A stretch of 19,438 bases of DNA from Kiritimatiellia bacterium. GTDB taxonomy: Bacteria; Verrucomicrobiota; Kiritimatiellia; RFP12; UBA1067. The stretch is taken from positions 1-19,438 of the forward strand of contig JAGDAE010000097.1 of assembly GCA_017959645.1 (NCBI GenBank). The letters run 5' to 3'. Positions 1 through 7,645 of the stretch are shown here, one piece after another. Both the position numbers and the translations under genes were made by a program. The notes beneath the pieces were generated by a model, which was not told where the DNA came from, searched no databases, and was given only the letters and a program-made list of their open reading frames with translations. The stretch's first letter is position 1. Each line of letters begins with the position of its first letter.

Positions 1-277
1 AGTGCCCGATTTTGTAAGTGGCGAATAGGTCTAAAAGGGTCAGGTACGCCGAGCAAAACTCGGTTGAACTAACAGAATGGTGCGCCAAGTAAAGCGCGAT
101 AGCAACTTGCGAAATGAAAGGAGTTCGCGCTGACAAGAGATCGACAGTCAGTTAGGAAGACAGGCGGCATGAGGGGCGATCCGAATGTCGAAGCCCTGTC
201 CTACAAACAGGTGAACTGCAGCGCAAACGAGCCCTTGCTGTTAAGTCTCGTTAACTTCCCAAGGCATTTCGGATCGA
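1..277 (+). ncRNA. Candidate structured RNA, possibly orphan omega RNA (HEARO-like) or group II intron domain I remnant
   Basis: No protein gene lies here, but the plus strand contains many complementary segments. Hairpin 49-53/59-63 has a CAAAA loop. Stem 93-99/125-131 is 7 bp. Stem 149-153/214-218 encloses 159-164/195-200. Stem 226-231/247-252 is 6 bp. In addition, 177-185, inside the loop of the 159-200 stem, is perfectly complementary over 9 nt to 268-276, which would form a pseudoknot closing the 3' end. The A-rich single-stranded joints and overall size resemble large mobile-element RNAs. My leading guess is an IscB-type omega RNA (HEARO) without its nuclease gene, because the structure ends near 277 and unrelated promoter sequence follows. 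Group II intron domain I is the alternative, but the start at position 2 (GTGCC) does not fit the usual GTGYG and no domain V is seen. The 5' end may lie outside the window. The family assignment is inference; the complementarity is visible directly. Confidence 0.45.
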
Positions 278-285
278 CTTTATCG

Positions 286-315
286 TTGACCGATTGGATG
301 ATAATTTGATATAAT
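286..315 (+). promoter_or_regulatory. Sigma70-type promoter of the surface-protein gene
   Basis: TTGACC at 286-291 is a near-consensus -35 box. TATAAT at 310-315 is a perfect -10 box, with 18 nt between them and an extended -10 TGA just before it (307-309). Transcription would start near 322 and give a leader of about 49 nt. A GGAAGGA ribosome binding site lies at 359-365, 5 nt before the ATG at 371. Confidence 0.75.
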
Positions 316-370
316 ACTTGATGGACAATCGGGAAAGTTTTATGGCGAATGCGACAAAGGAAGGAATAAA

Positions 371-2617
371 ATGAGAAAGCTACTGACGGTTCTCTTCGCG
401 GCGGCGGGAATCGCGGCGTCCGGCGCGGTGACAAGATATGTCGCATCAAATGAAACGGTCGATATTGACGAAGATGTCTCGGTCGATCAGTTCTCGATAG
501 AGGCGGGAACTCTGGTCAAGAAAGGAGAAGGGACTCTCGAGATCGGCGGCATACGGCAGTTCACGGCCGGCGGTGGCTATGATGCCGTCGACGGGCTGGA
601 CATCATCGTAAGCAACGGCACGATCACGACGAAGGGTCCGCTCGCGCCGATCGAAGACGAGACGCTGGCCGATCGCACGCTCGCGAAGGCCTATCTCCAT
701 TATGACGCCAGCGTCGCCGAAAGCATCGTGACGAACGAAAACGGCATCATCACAACCTGGAAGGATCTCAACGGCAATCATGATGCGGTCACAAGAGGCG
801 GCACGCCGACAAATCGCATCGCGCGGCTCAACGGTCTGGATACGATCGATTTCTGCACGTACAAGGTGATCGACGAATACGGGAATATCGACGGATCGGA
901 CAATTCGCACCGCGCATGGATGGAATTCGATCGCGTTGCCATTCAATCGGGTGTTATCATCTTTCGAGAGATTTATCCGTGGGACAATCAAGCATTTGTG
1001 ATCGGCGATATGCAGAATTATCAGTTCCATCGGGCGACCGGGGCGCTCATAAATTATTTTGACGGCAATACGCAAGCGGCTGGAACCGGCGAATGGCATG
1101 CCGATGGCGTGCGGATCAACCAACTGACGTATCAGATCGGCGTTGAGTATCACCTGTATGCTTTCCGTCTGAATGGAAGCGCCTATACTTCGACGCTCTG
1201 CAACGATCGCAATTATCGCATAGGAGGTGCGGAAATCGCCGAAGTCGCCTACTTTGAAGAAATGCTTACGGATGATGAACTGCGCGCGATCGAGGAAAAG
1301 CTGCTCGCCAAGTGGTTCGGCAAGCCGCATCCGGCCGAAGTCGCCAATCAGCTGAATGTCGGGACCTTGTCGTTTGGCGACGAGGCCCCCGTCCATGCGT
1401 TCGGCGCGTCCGTGGCGCCGGTCAAAATCGGCATGCTGGAGGCCGGCGGTTCCTTCGTCAAGGATGGCGAAGGCGACATGACGATCGATCTCAAGACCGG
1501 CGTTACCAATCTGACGGTGAATGGAGGAAGTCTGGTGATGAAGGGCGGCGTCAAGAGTGCCATGTCCGAGGCGTTCATCCATCTTGATCCTTCAAACGAT
1601 TCAACGATCACCACCAACGAACTTGGACAGATACTGCGCATGGAAAGCGTCAACGGAAACGGTCGGTACGCGATACCGGCGCCAATAATGTTCGACAACA
1701 AGCCAACGCTGGCGACGTTCGACGGCAAGCCCGTGATCGACTGCGGACAGTACGGGTACGGGCAAGGCATGAATTACACCCAGAGCGGACTCGCTTTCAG
1801 CGAAAGACTGTACCAGAATCTGCGAGAGGCATTTGTCGTCTGCTATCGAGACGACGGGTCGGGATCATTCCTTTTGAGCGATTCTGCGACCTACAATTTC
1901 CATGCCGATACCGCGCATATTCTGTGCGAGTATGCGACATCCGGCGGCGATGGATGGGCGGTCAGCCACGCCGATTGGAGGATCAACGGCGAGGCCATCG
2001 ATCCCTTCGCGGTCAATTTCACCAATGAACTGGCGGTCTATTCGCTCAATGCCATCGACGATAACGATTGGGGTACGCATTGGGGCGGCACTACTGATCG
2101 CATAGGCAGCGATCGCGACGGGTATTCGATCGGCGGCATCAAGTACGGCGAAGTGATCCTCTTCGATCATTTCATCAGCGAGGATGACCGTGCCGAGATC
2201 CGCAACTATCTGATGAACAAGTGGACGGATGTCAAGGCTGAAGAGACGGTAAACGAACTCGTTTCCGTCGTCGTGGCTCCGAATGCGCATCTCGGGTTCG
2301 GCGGGAATCTTGCGCTTACAAACGAAAATTCCGTTCTGTCGATTGGCATTCCCGCGCGTCAGGACGGTGCGATCGAGGTTCTCGGGCGGCTGATTCTCGG
2401 GGAGAGGCCGACGCTGACCCTCGAGAGCGTGATGGGCGAGGATGCGACTGGGACGTATCCGCTCGTCAAGGCGGACGCGATCGAGGGCATCGATTCCGTC
2501 GACGACATTGCGCTTACTGGCAGTGGCGCGGAACGCTATAACTGCAAGCTTCATCTCGAGAATGGAGTGCTTTCGGTCACCGCCACCAAGGCTAGCATGC
2601 TGATCATCATTCGCTGA
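371..2617 (+). CDS. Secreted surface protein with two LamG-like modules and autotransporter-type beta-strand repeats
   Basis: This is a 748-aa protein of unknown specific function, probably exported to the cell surface. Residues 1-19 form a signal peptide (basic MRK, hydrophobic core, ASGA end). Short motifs GTLVKKGEGTLEIGG (46-60) and GSFVKDGEGDMTIDL (360-374) match the degenerate autotransporter-associated beta-strand repeat. Two long homologous modules follow these motifs, at about 107-316 and 401-618. Each opens with an (L/I)H(Y/L)D segment and ends with a (Y)xIGG...EV..F...(D/E)xxx(E)I...L..KW block, as in concanavalin/LamG-like folds. The C-terminal part (619-748) is beta-rich and ends in a short hydrophobic tail, MLIIIR. 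No catalytic motif and no translocating barrel is seen. A strong promoter and ribosome binding site precede it, and it looks monocistronic. Its codon use is less G/C-biased than that of the housekeeping genes downstream, which may reflect faster evolution or transfer. Adhesion or glycan binding is plausible but unproven. Confidence 0.8.
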   Translation: MRKLLTVLFAAAGIAASGAVTRYVASNETVDIDEDVSVDQFSIEAGTLVKKGEGTLEIGGIRQFTAGGGYDAVDGLDIIVSNGTITTKGPLAPIEDETLADRTLAKAYLHYDASVAESIVTNENGIITTWKDLNGNHDAVTRGGTPTNRIARLNGLDTIDFCTYKVIDEYGNIDGSDNSHRAWMEFDRVAIQSGVIIFREIYPWDNQAFVIGDMQNYQFHRATGALINYFDGNTQAAGTGEWHADGVRINQLTYQIGVEYHLYAFRLNGSAYTSTLCNDRNYRIGGAEIAEVAYFEEMLTDDELRAIEEKLLAKWFGKPHPAEVANQLNVGTLSFGDEAPVHAFGASVAPVKIGMLEAGGSFVKDGEGDMTIDLKTGVTNLTVNGGSLVMKGGVKSAMSEAFIHLDPSNDSTITTNELGQILRMESVNGNGRYAIPAPIMFDNKPTLATFDGKPVIDCGQYGYGQGMNYTQSGLAFSERLYQNLREAFVVCYRDDGSGSFLLSDSATYNFHADTAHILCEYATSGGDGWAVSHADWRINGEAIDPFAVNFTNELAVYSLNAIDDNDWGTHWGGTTDRIGSDRDGYSIGGIKYGEVILFDHFISEDDRAEIRNYLMNKWTDVKAEETVNELVSVVVAPNAHLGFGGNLALTNENSVLSIGIPARQDGAIEVLGRLILGERPTLTLESVMGEDATGTYPLVKADAIEGIDSVDDIALTGSGAERYNCKLHLENGVLSVTATKASMLIIIR
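689..1318 (+). repeat. Surface-protein module, copy 1
   Basis: This encodes residues 107-316 of the surface protein, the first of two diverged copies of a LamG-like module. Its closing block (YRIGGAEIAEVAYFEE, then KLLAKWFG) aligns with the block ending copy 2. Confidence 0.7.
1571..2224 (+). repeat. Surface-protein module, copy 2
   Basis: This encodes residues 401-618. Its opening (FIHLDPSNDSTITTNELGQI) parallels copy 1 (YLHYDASVAESIVTNENGII), and its closing block (YSIGGIKYGEVILFDH, then YLMNKWTD) matches copy 1 in spacing and key residues. The similarity is clear at protein level but not at DNA level, so the duplication is old. Confidence 0.7.
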
Positions 2618-2717
2618 TCAAAGCGACAGAGTCGAGAGACGAACCGTGCGCCGGGGAGTAGACGGGCGCATGTTTGGCGCCGCCGTCGAAGAATTTTCCC
2701 CCGAGGCGCGGCAAATA

Positions 2718-2726
2718 TGGTATAAT
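2718..2726 (+). promoter_or_regulatory. Extended -10 promoter placed for a leaderless transcript
   Basis: TATAAT at 2721-2726 is preceded by TGG (2718-2720), giving an extended -10. The next gene's ATG is at 2735, only 8 nt after the box, so transcription would begin within a base or two of the start codon. No convincing -35 box is present at the expected distance; extended -10 promoters can work without one. The 117-nt gap from 2618 holds no gene. Confidence 0.6.
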
Positions 2727-2734
2727 AGGCGCTC

Positions 2735-4126
2735 ATGGAAAAGGAAGAATCGATAAAACTCGATCCGGGACTGTTCGACTTCACTCCGGATTGGGCAAAG
2801 AAGGACGCCGGCGTTTCGGTGCCCCGGGTGAGACCGGAACGCGAATCCGGCGCCGGACAGGCGCCGGGGGGCCATTTTGCGTCCAAGAAACCGTTCGCGA
2901 AGAAGTTCGACCGGCGCGGCGGCGACGGCGAGCGGCATCAGCGCTTTCAGGACAGGCCGAAACCGCTCGACGCGGAGATTAGGATTTTGCCCGACAGCAA
3001 GGCCCTCGGCACGATCATGCGCAAGATCCAGCAGGATTTCCACGCCTACAAGCTCAAGGACATCGCGTATTTCTTTCTGGACAATCCGTCGTCGATACTG
3101 CTCAAGATAACTCCGCGCGGCGAAGAGAAGTTCGTGCAGTGCAAGGTGTGCGGGTTCGCGGCGCTGGACGAGAGCGCTGTCGTCGAGCATGCGGTGCAGG
3201 CGCATCTCGGGGACTACTACGATTCCAAGGTGGTCGACTGCGAGCCGCCGAAGGGGAATTTCAACTGCGTGGCTCGGTGCGGGCTTTCCGGGGTTCTGCT
3301 GGGGCCGCCGAACATCCACGAGTTCAACGCGGTCGTGCGCGAGACGATGCGCACGAAATTCCCGTCGATGGGCGAGGCGGAATACCGTTCGCACATAGAG
3401 ATGGTCCGCGACGCGGAGACGATCGAAGAGTGGCGCAAGGGGGCGGTGAAGAAGACGGTGTTTTTCGCGAAGGGCGGCGGCGAAGGCGCGGCAGAACTTA
3501 GCCGCGAGCAGGCCGATGGCGAGCTGCGCCGGATTATCGTTCCCACGCTGATCGACCGGCCGCGCCATCTGATGATAACCGCCGACAAGGCCGCGGCGTC
3601 GCCCGTGCGCCCGCTGCAATGGCTGGCGCGCGACGCGATCGAGGCCGAAAGGCGCGCGCCGTACAACATGTGCTTCGCGCTGCGCGGGGCGTTCCACCAC
3701 CGCAAGTTCAACTTCTTCAGAGCGAACGACCAGCGCGGCCCCGAATTCGTGTCTGCCGTCGAATACCGCGAATTCGACGCCGCCCACGCGATCGCGGAGC
3801 TGGCGGAGGTCGCGAAATTCGTCGCCGAGAACCCGTGCTCGCCGCGCGTCGACATCGCCGGCGACGACGCCGAGCGCGCAAAGCAGCTCGACTGGCTGGT
3901 GTCGACCGGGCACGTCGTCGCGTTCACGAACGGCGTGTATTCGCCGGTCGAGAAATTCCCGAAGTACGGTCCGCAATGGCAGAAGCGCAGAACGAAAAAC
4001 GCGAAACGCGAAGAAGAAGCGCCGCAGGCGGAAGGAGCCGCCGAGGCGGAAGCGCCGTCCGGATCGCCGGCGGAGACGCCGGCCGCAGAGGAGAAGAAAG
4101 ATGAAACTGCCGCTCAGCTGGCTTGA
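2735..4126 (+). CDS. Uncharacterised zinc-finger protein (PVC-type conserved hypothetical)
   Basis: This is a 463-aa cytoplasmic protein of unknown function with no signal peptide. A C2H2-like zinc finger is visible: C136-x2-C139-x12-H152-x4-H157. More cysteines follow (C169, C178, C182), then a conserved-looking GVLLGPPNIHEFN segment (186-198). The N-terminal ~75 residues are basic and low in complexity. The C-terminal ~45 are rich in Glu, Ala and Pro and probably disordered. A segment near 380-405 (QLDWLVSTGHVVAFTNG) could be a winged-helix end. From memory it resembles an unnamed family in Verrucomicrobia and relatives with the same LGPPN motif; this was not searched. Because the finger is basic-flanked, nucleic-acid binding is a reasonable guess only. 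The start is chosen because it lies just after the extended -10. The 3' end overlaps pheT by 26 nt, suggesting translational coupling. Confidence 0.75.
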   Translation: MEKEESIKLDPGLFDFTPDWAKKDAGVSVPRVRPERESGAGQAPGGHFASKKPFAKKFDRRGGDGERHQRFQDRPKPLDAEIRILPDSKALGTIMRKIQQDFHAYKLKDIAYFFLDNPSSILLKITPRGEEKFVQCKVCGFAALDESAVVEHAVQAHLGDYYDSKVVDCEPPKGNFNCVARCGLSGVLLGPPNIHEFNAVVRETMRTKFPSMGEAEYRSHIEMVRDAETIEEWRKGAVKKTVFFAKGGGEGAAELSREQADGELRRIIVPTLIDRPRHLMITADKAAASPVRPLQWLARDAIEAERRAPYNMCFALRGAFHHRKFNFFRANDQRGPEFVSAVEYREFDAAHAIAELAEVAKFVAENPCSPRVDIAGDDAERAKQLDWLVSTGHVVAFTNGVYSPVEKFPKYGPQWQKRRTKNAKREEEAPQAEGAAEAEAPSGSPAETPAAEEKKDETAAQLA

Positions 4127-6521
4127 CGAGTACGTAAAGATCGACGACATCGAGCCGAAAGAGCTCGCCGAGAAACTCACGAGAGCCGGTCTGCAGGTCG
4201 AAACGATCGAGAGCGCCGGGGACGAACCGCTTTCGGATCTCATCGTCGTCGCCGAGGTTCTCGAATGCGAGAAGCACCCGGATTCGGACCATCTGCACGT
4301 GTGCAAGGTGACCGACGGCAAGGAGACGTTCCAGGTCGTATGCGGGGCGCCCAACATGCGCAAGGGCATCAAGACCGCGTTCGCGAAGATCGGCGCGCCG
4401 ATACCGGCGTTCATCGGCAAGAACGGCAAGCCCGAGAAGATAAAGAAGGGCAAGCTGCGCGGCGTGGAATCGTTCGGCATGTGCTGCTCGGAGAAGGAGC
4501 TGAAAATCGGCGAAGGCGCGGACGGGATAATCGAGTATGCAGACGGCGTCGCCGCCGGAACGCCGGTCAGGGAGCTGGCGGGACAGGCGAAACAGGAGAC
4601 GGTTTTCGACATAGAAGTAACCTGGAACCGTCCGGACGCGCTTTCGGTGACGGGACTGGCGAGGGAGTTTGGCGCGATACTGGGTCGCGAGGTGAAGATG
4701 CCGTCCGTGGATTTCGTCGAATGCGAAACCGCCGCCGCCGACGAGGTGAAGGTCGTTGTCGAGAACGGCGAGAAGTGTCCGAGATACACGGCGCGGGTGG
4801 TTCTGGACGTAAACGACGGGCCTTCGCCGGAGATCATAGCGAAGCGGCTGGAGCTTTGCGGGGTTCGCCCGCTCGGGCTGTGCGTGGACGTGACCAACTA
4901 CGTAATGCTCGAACTCGGCCAGCCGATGCACGCGTTCGACCACACGAAGCTCAAAGACCGCACGGTAGTCGTCCGCGACGCGAAAGAGGGCGAGACGATC
5001 ACCACGCTCGACGGAATCGAGCGCAAACTCGACCCGTCGATGCTCGTCATCTGCGATACGGAACGGCCCAAAGCGGTGGCCGGGATAATGGGTGGCGAAG
5101 AGAGCGGCATCGCGGCGGGCACGAAGTCGGTTCTTCTCGAAAGCGCGCTGTTCGAGCCGGCCTCGACGAAATACACCGCGACGAAGTTCGGGCTTTCGTC
5201 GGAGTCGAGTTACCGCTACATCAGGGGCGTCGACAAGGACATCGCCGATTTCGCCTCGCGCAGGGCGGCGCATCTGCTGCAGAAATACGGCGGGGCGAAA
5301 ATCGCCAAGGGTTCCGTAGAAGTCGACAGCCGCCAGAAGCCGCTCAACGCCGACGTGACGCTTGATTTCGACCGCGCCCGCCGGTTGATCGGAATCGACA
5401 TCGGCAACAACGCGATGGCCGGCATACTGTCCAGGCTCGGACTCGAGGCGCGCGGGGGGATGCGCGATTTCACGTCCGAGAAGACGGCGACTTTCGGCAT
5501 ACCTTCGTGGCGCTGGGATCTTTCGCTGCAGGCAGATCTTGCCGAAGAGATCGCGCGGCTCCACGGCCTTGACAACATACCCGACGCCATGCCGTCGGCG
5601 CCGTCGGTGTCGACGCTCGACCAGAAGCAGTTCGCCGCCAAATCGCGGCTGAGAGAGCTTTGCCTGGCGCTCGGCTTCACCGAGGCGATGCACTATTCGT
5701 TCCTTTCGAAGAAGGAACTGGACGATTTCGACCGCCGCAACGAAGCCGTGCGGCTGGCCATACCCGATCCGGTGAGCGCGGAATACGGGATGATGCGCGA
5801 TTCGCTTCTTCCGCAGCTGATGGGTTCGCTCGGGCGCAACGCCTCCCACCAAATCGAGAGGCCGATGCTTTTCGAGATCGGCAAGGTGTTTTCGCTCGCG
5901 AACGGCAAACCGAGCGAGAGCGAACGGCTCTCGCTCGGATTCGCCGGGCCGGTCGCTCGCGAATCGCTGAGGCGCCGCTCGCCGCTCGGCGAGGAGGAGG
6001 CCTGTCTCTGGATGAAGGGTGCGGTCGAGCGGATCGTGGAGCGCATGCATGCCGGCCGGGTGGAGTTCGCGCCGGCCGAACATCCGGCGTTCTCGATCGC
6101 CGCCGAAATAAGGCTCAACGGCCGGCCGGTCGGCGTGATGGGCGCGCTTTCGGCGAAAATGCGCCATCCATACCGGCTCACGACGCAGATGGTGCTCTGC
6201 GAAATGGAGCTTGGCGGCCTGCTCAAGCGCGCCGGGGAAACCGGCAGGGTTTCGGCAGTGCCGCAGTATCCGTCGGTGTTCCGCGACATCGCGGTCGCCG
6301 GATCGGTTCCGAACGAGACGATCGTCAAGACCATCCGCAAGAACGGCGGAAAGGAACTGGTCGGGATCGATCTGTTCGACGTATTCAAAAATTCGCGCGC
6401 CTATTCGCTCGAGTTCCGTTCGGCGGAGAAGACGCTTACCGACGAAGAGGTTGGCCAGGCCTTCCGGCGAATCGTCGACGCCCTCAAGGCGACCGCCGGC
6501 ATCGAAGTGAGGGAAGGGTAG
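4101..6521 (+). CDS. pheT: Phenylalanine-tRNA ligase beta subunit
   Basis: This is the beta subunit of the (alpha-beta)2 enzyme that attaches phenylalanine to its tRNA. At 806 aa it is full length for the family. Domains in order: an N-terminal segment (MKLPLSWLDEYV), an OB-fold tRNA-binding domain at about 40-150 (HPDSDHLHVCKV, VVCGAPNMRKG, LRGVESFGMCCS), the B3/B4 editing region at about 230-380 with VDVTNYVMLELGQPMHAFD (262-280) and AGIMGGEESGI, a B5 domain from about 410, the catalytic-like core, and the C-terminal FDX-ACB anticodon-binding domain (about 712-806, starting VPQYPSVFRDIAV). A GAGGAGAAG Shine-Dalgarno region lies within the preceding gene, which overlaps by 26 nt. The alpha subunit pheS, often the upstream neighbour, is absent from this window, so it must be encoded elsewhere. 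Confidence 0.97.
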   Translation: MKLPLSWLDEYVKIDDIEPKELAEKLTRAGLQVETIESAGDEPLSDLIVVAEVLECEKHPDSDHLHVCKVTDGKETFQVVCGAPNMRKGIKTAFAKIGAPIPAFIGKNGKPEKIKKGKLRGVESFGMCCSEKELKIGEGADGIIEYADGVAAGTPVRELAGQAKQETVFDIEVTWNRPDALSVTGLAREFGAILGREVKMPSVDFVECETAAADEVKVVVENGEKCPRYTARVVLDVNDGPSPEIIAKRLELCGVRPLGLCVDVTNYVMLELGQPMHAFDHTKLKDRTVVVRDAKEGETITTLDGIERKLDPSMLVICDTERPKAVAGIMGGEESGIAAGTKSVLLESALFEPASTKYTATKFGLSSESSYRYIRGVDKDIADFASRRAAHLLQKYGGAKIAKGSVEVDSRQKPLNADVTLDFDRARRLIGIDIGNNAMAGILSRLGLEARGGMRDFTSEKTATFGIPSWRWDLSLQADLAEEIARLHGLDNIPDAMPSAPSVSTLDQKQFAAKSRLRELCLALGFTEAMHYSFLSKKELDDFDRRNEAVRLAIPDPVSAEYGMMRDSLLPQLMGSLGRNASHQIERPMLFEIGKVFSLANGKPSESERLSLGFAGPVARESLRRRSPLGEEEACLWMKGAVERIVERMHAGRVEFAPAEHPAFSIAAEIRLNGRPVGVMGALSAKMRHPYRLTTQMVLCEMELGGLLKRAGETGRVSAVPQYPSVFRDIAVAGSVPNETIVKTIRKNGGKELVGIDLFDVFKNSRAYSLEFRSAEKTLTDEEVGQAFRRIVDALKATAGIEVREG

Positions 6522-6687
6522 TTTCAAAGGACGTGGGTCCTGTGTTGCACGCGGATTCGGCAGATATTTCTTCGACCGACATTTTGAAACGGGGTTCGTC
6601 CCCGACTTTGGAACGACGGGTTCCGGGGGTTCTGCGCTACGGCAATGCGGGATCTTTTAGAAAGATCCGCACGACATGAGGTGCGAA
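6522..6687 (+). other. Intergenic gap with three small hairpins
   Basis: No gene is supported in this 166-nt gap. Three inverted repeats are visible: AGGAC/GTCCT (6528-6532/6537-6541), CGGGG/CCCCG (6590-6594/6600-6604, loop TTCGT) and GGATCTTT/AAAGATCC (6650-6657/6661-6668, 3-nt loop, extendable to 6647-6670 with a bulge). None is followed by a run of T, so they are not clear intrinsic terminators. The last one sits about 10 nt before the next ribosome binding site and could affect translation or RNA stability. Confidence 0.5.
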
Positions 6688-7626
6688 ATGAAGATAAAAG
6701 CGGCCAAAACGGCACTGGTCGCGCTGGTTGCGTTGCTTGCGGCGTCGCTGGCGTACGGCCAGACCGCGACTAAGAAAAGCGGCAAAGACGCGCGCAACGG
6801 TTTCGAAAGCGTGCCCAAGCGGGCCCTGGTCGAACTCAAGGCGGCGGTCGGCAAACCGATCGACACCGGTCTGGTGTTCGTAAACGGCAAGTACATGCCG
6901 CCGCCGTACAAGGTTGAGCGGTACGGAACGGCGATCAGGATAAACGGCATGCAGGTGTCGAACCAGGTGGTGCCGTGGGACGAGTTCGTCAAGACGCAGT
7001 CCGGCGTCAAGATCGAGAAAACCGTCGAGGGCGGCGAAGACGAAGATGAAGAGGCAGAGGAGGAGATCGAAGACGAGGAAGAAGAGGAGGAAGAATCCGT
7101 CGACGACGATGACGATTTCGACGACGACATCGACGACCTCTTCGACGACGTGCCGGCGGCGAAAAAGAACTCCGGCCCCGCCAAAGGCGGCAAGAGCACC
7201 CTGGCAACCAGCAAAAAGGCAAAGGTCCGCAAGCCGGTCGAGGTCATCACGGTAACTCTCGACGGAGAATTCAAGCCGAACGAGAAATCGAACGGGCTGC
7301 TGGCCAAGATCAACAAGGAGCGCACCGACATCGACATGCTGCTGCGTGGAGGCGGGTACGTCTGCTTCGGGCGCTCGTACCGGCGCGTCAGCGGCGATTC
7401 GCGTCCGGCCGGCGAGATTCTCGCGAAACTGCCGGGGATCATGAAGGCGAACAGCGACTATGCGAAGTTCGCGGCGGCGATGCGCGAGAATTCGCTTTCG
7501 TATCTGACCGGGCCGGTGATCGAAGATCTTTTCAAAAACCGCGTCGACTATCTGCAGCTGGCGAAGCGCGCCCGCGACGAGAAGGAGACGAAGGAATGGG
7601 AGAAGATGGCCGGCGGCGGACGGTGA
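6688..7626 (+). CDS. Secreted protein with a very acidic central segment, function unknown
   Basis: This encodes about 312 aa. I choose ATG 6688 rather than the in-frame ATG at 6676, because GAGG at 6678-6681 is well placed as its ribosome binding site and translation from 6688 gives a clean signal peptide (MKIKAAKTALVALVALLAASLAYGQ). A short N-terminal domain follows, with the motif VFVNGKYMPPPYKVERYG and then AIRINGMQV. Next comes about 40 residues almost wholly of Asp and Glu, then a Lys-rich linker, and then a C-terminal alpha/beta part (VEVITVTLDGEFKPNEKSNG onward) with a helical, charged end. I do not recognise a family. The acidic stretch could bind cations or act as a disordered spacer; this is speculation. 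It lies between pheT and serS and is probably co-transcribed with serS, which starts 19 nt downstream. Confidence 0.75.
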   Translation: MKIKAAKTALVALVALLAASLAYGQTATKKSGKDARNGFESVPKRALVELKAAVGKPIDTGLVFVNGKYMPPPYKVERYGTAIRINGMQVSNQVVPWDEFVKTQSGVKIEKTVEGGEDEDEEAEEEIEDEEEEEEESVDDDDDFDDDIDDLFDDVPAAKKNSGPAKGGKSTLATSKKAKVRKPVEVITVTLDGEFKPNEKSNGLLAKINKERTDIDMLLRGGGYVCFGRSYRRVSGDSRPAGEILAKLPGIMKANSDYAKFAAAMRENSLSYLTGPVIEDLFKNRVDYLQLAKRARDEKETKEWEKMAGGGR

Positions 7627-7645
7627 GGATTCCAAGGAGACCACA

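Noticed and set aside
201..449. Minus-strand 82-codon frame across the upstream region
   Set aside because: It overlaps the structured RNA, the promoter and the signal peptide region of the surface-protein gene. It shows no family motif.
2647..2670. Inverted repeat TGCGCC/GGCGCA as a terminator after the surface-protein gene
   Set aside because: The 12-nt loop is large, the stem only 6 bp and no T-run follows; it could be chance in GC-rich DNA.
3924..6527. Long minus-strand open frame (867 codons) opposite pheT
   Set aside because: It lies over a certain pheT gene. Its composition (rich in Arg, His, Leu) is what antisense of G/C-biased codons gives, and it has no recognisable motif.
6590..6604. 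CGGGG/CCCCG hairpin as an intrinsic terminator of pheT
   Set aside because: The stem is 5 bp and no U-tract follows.
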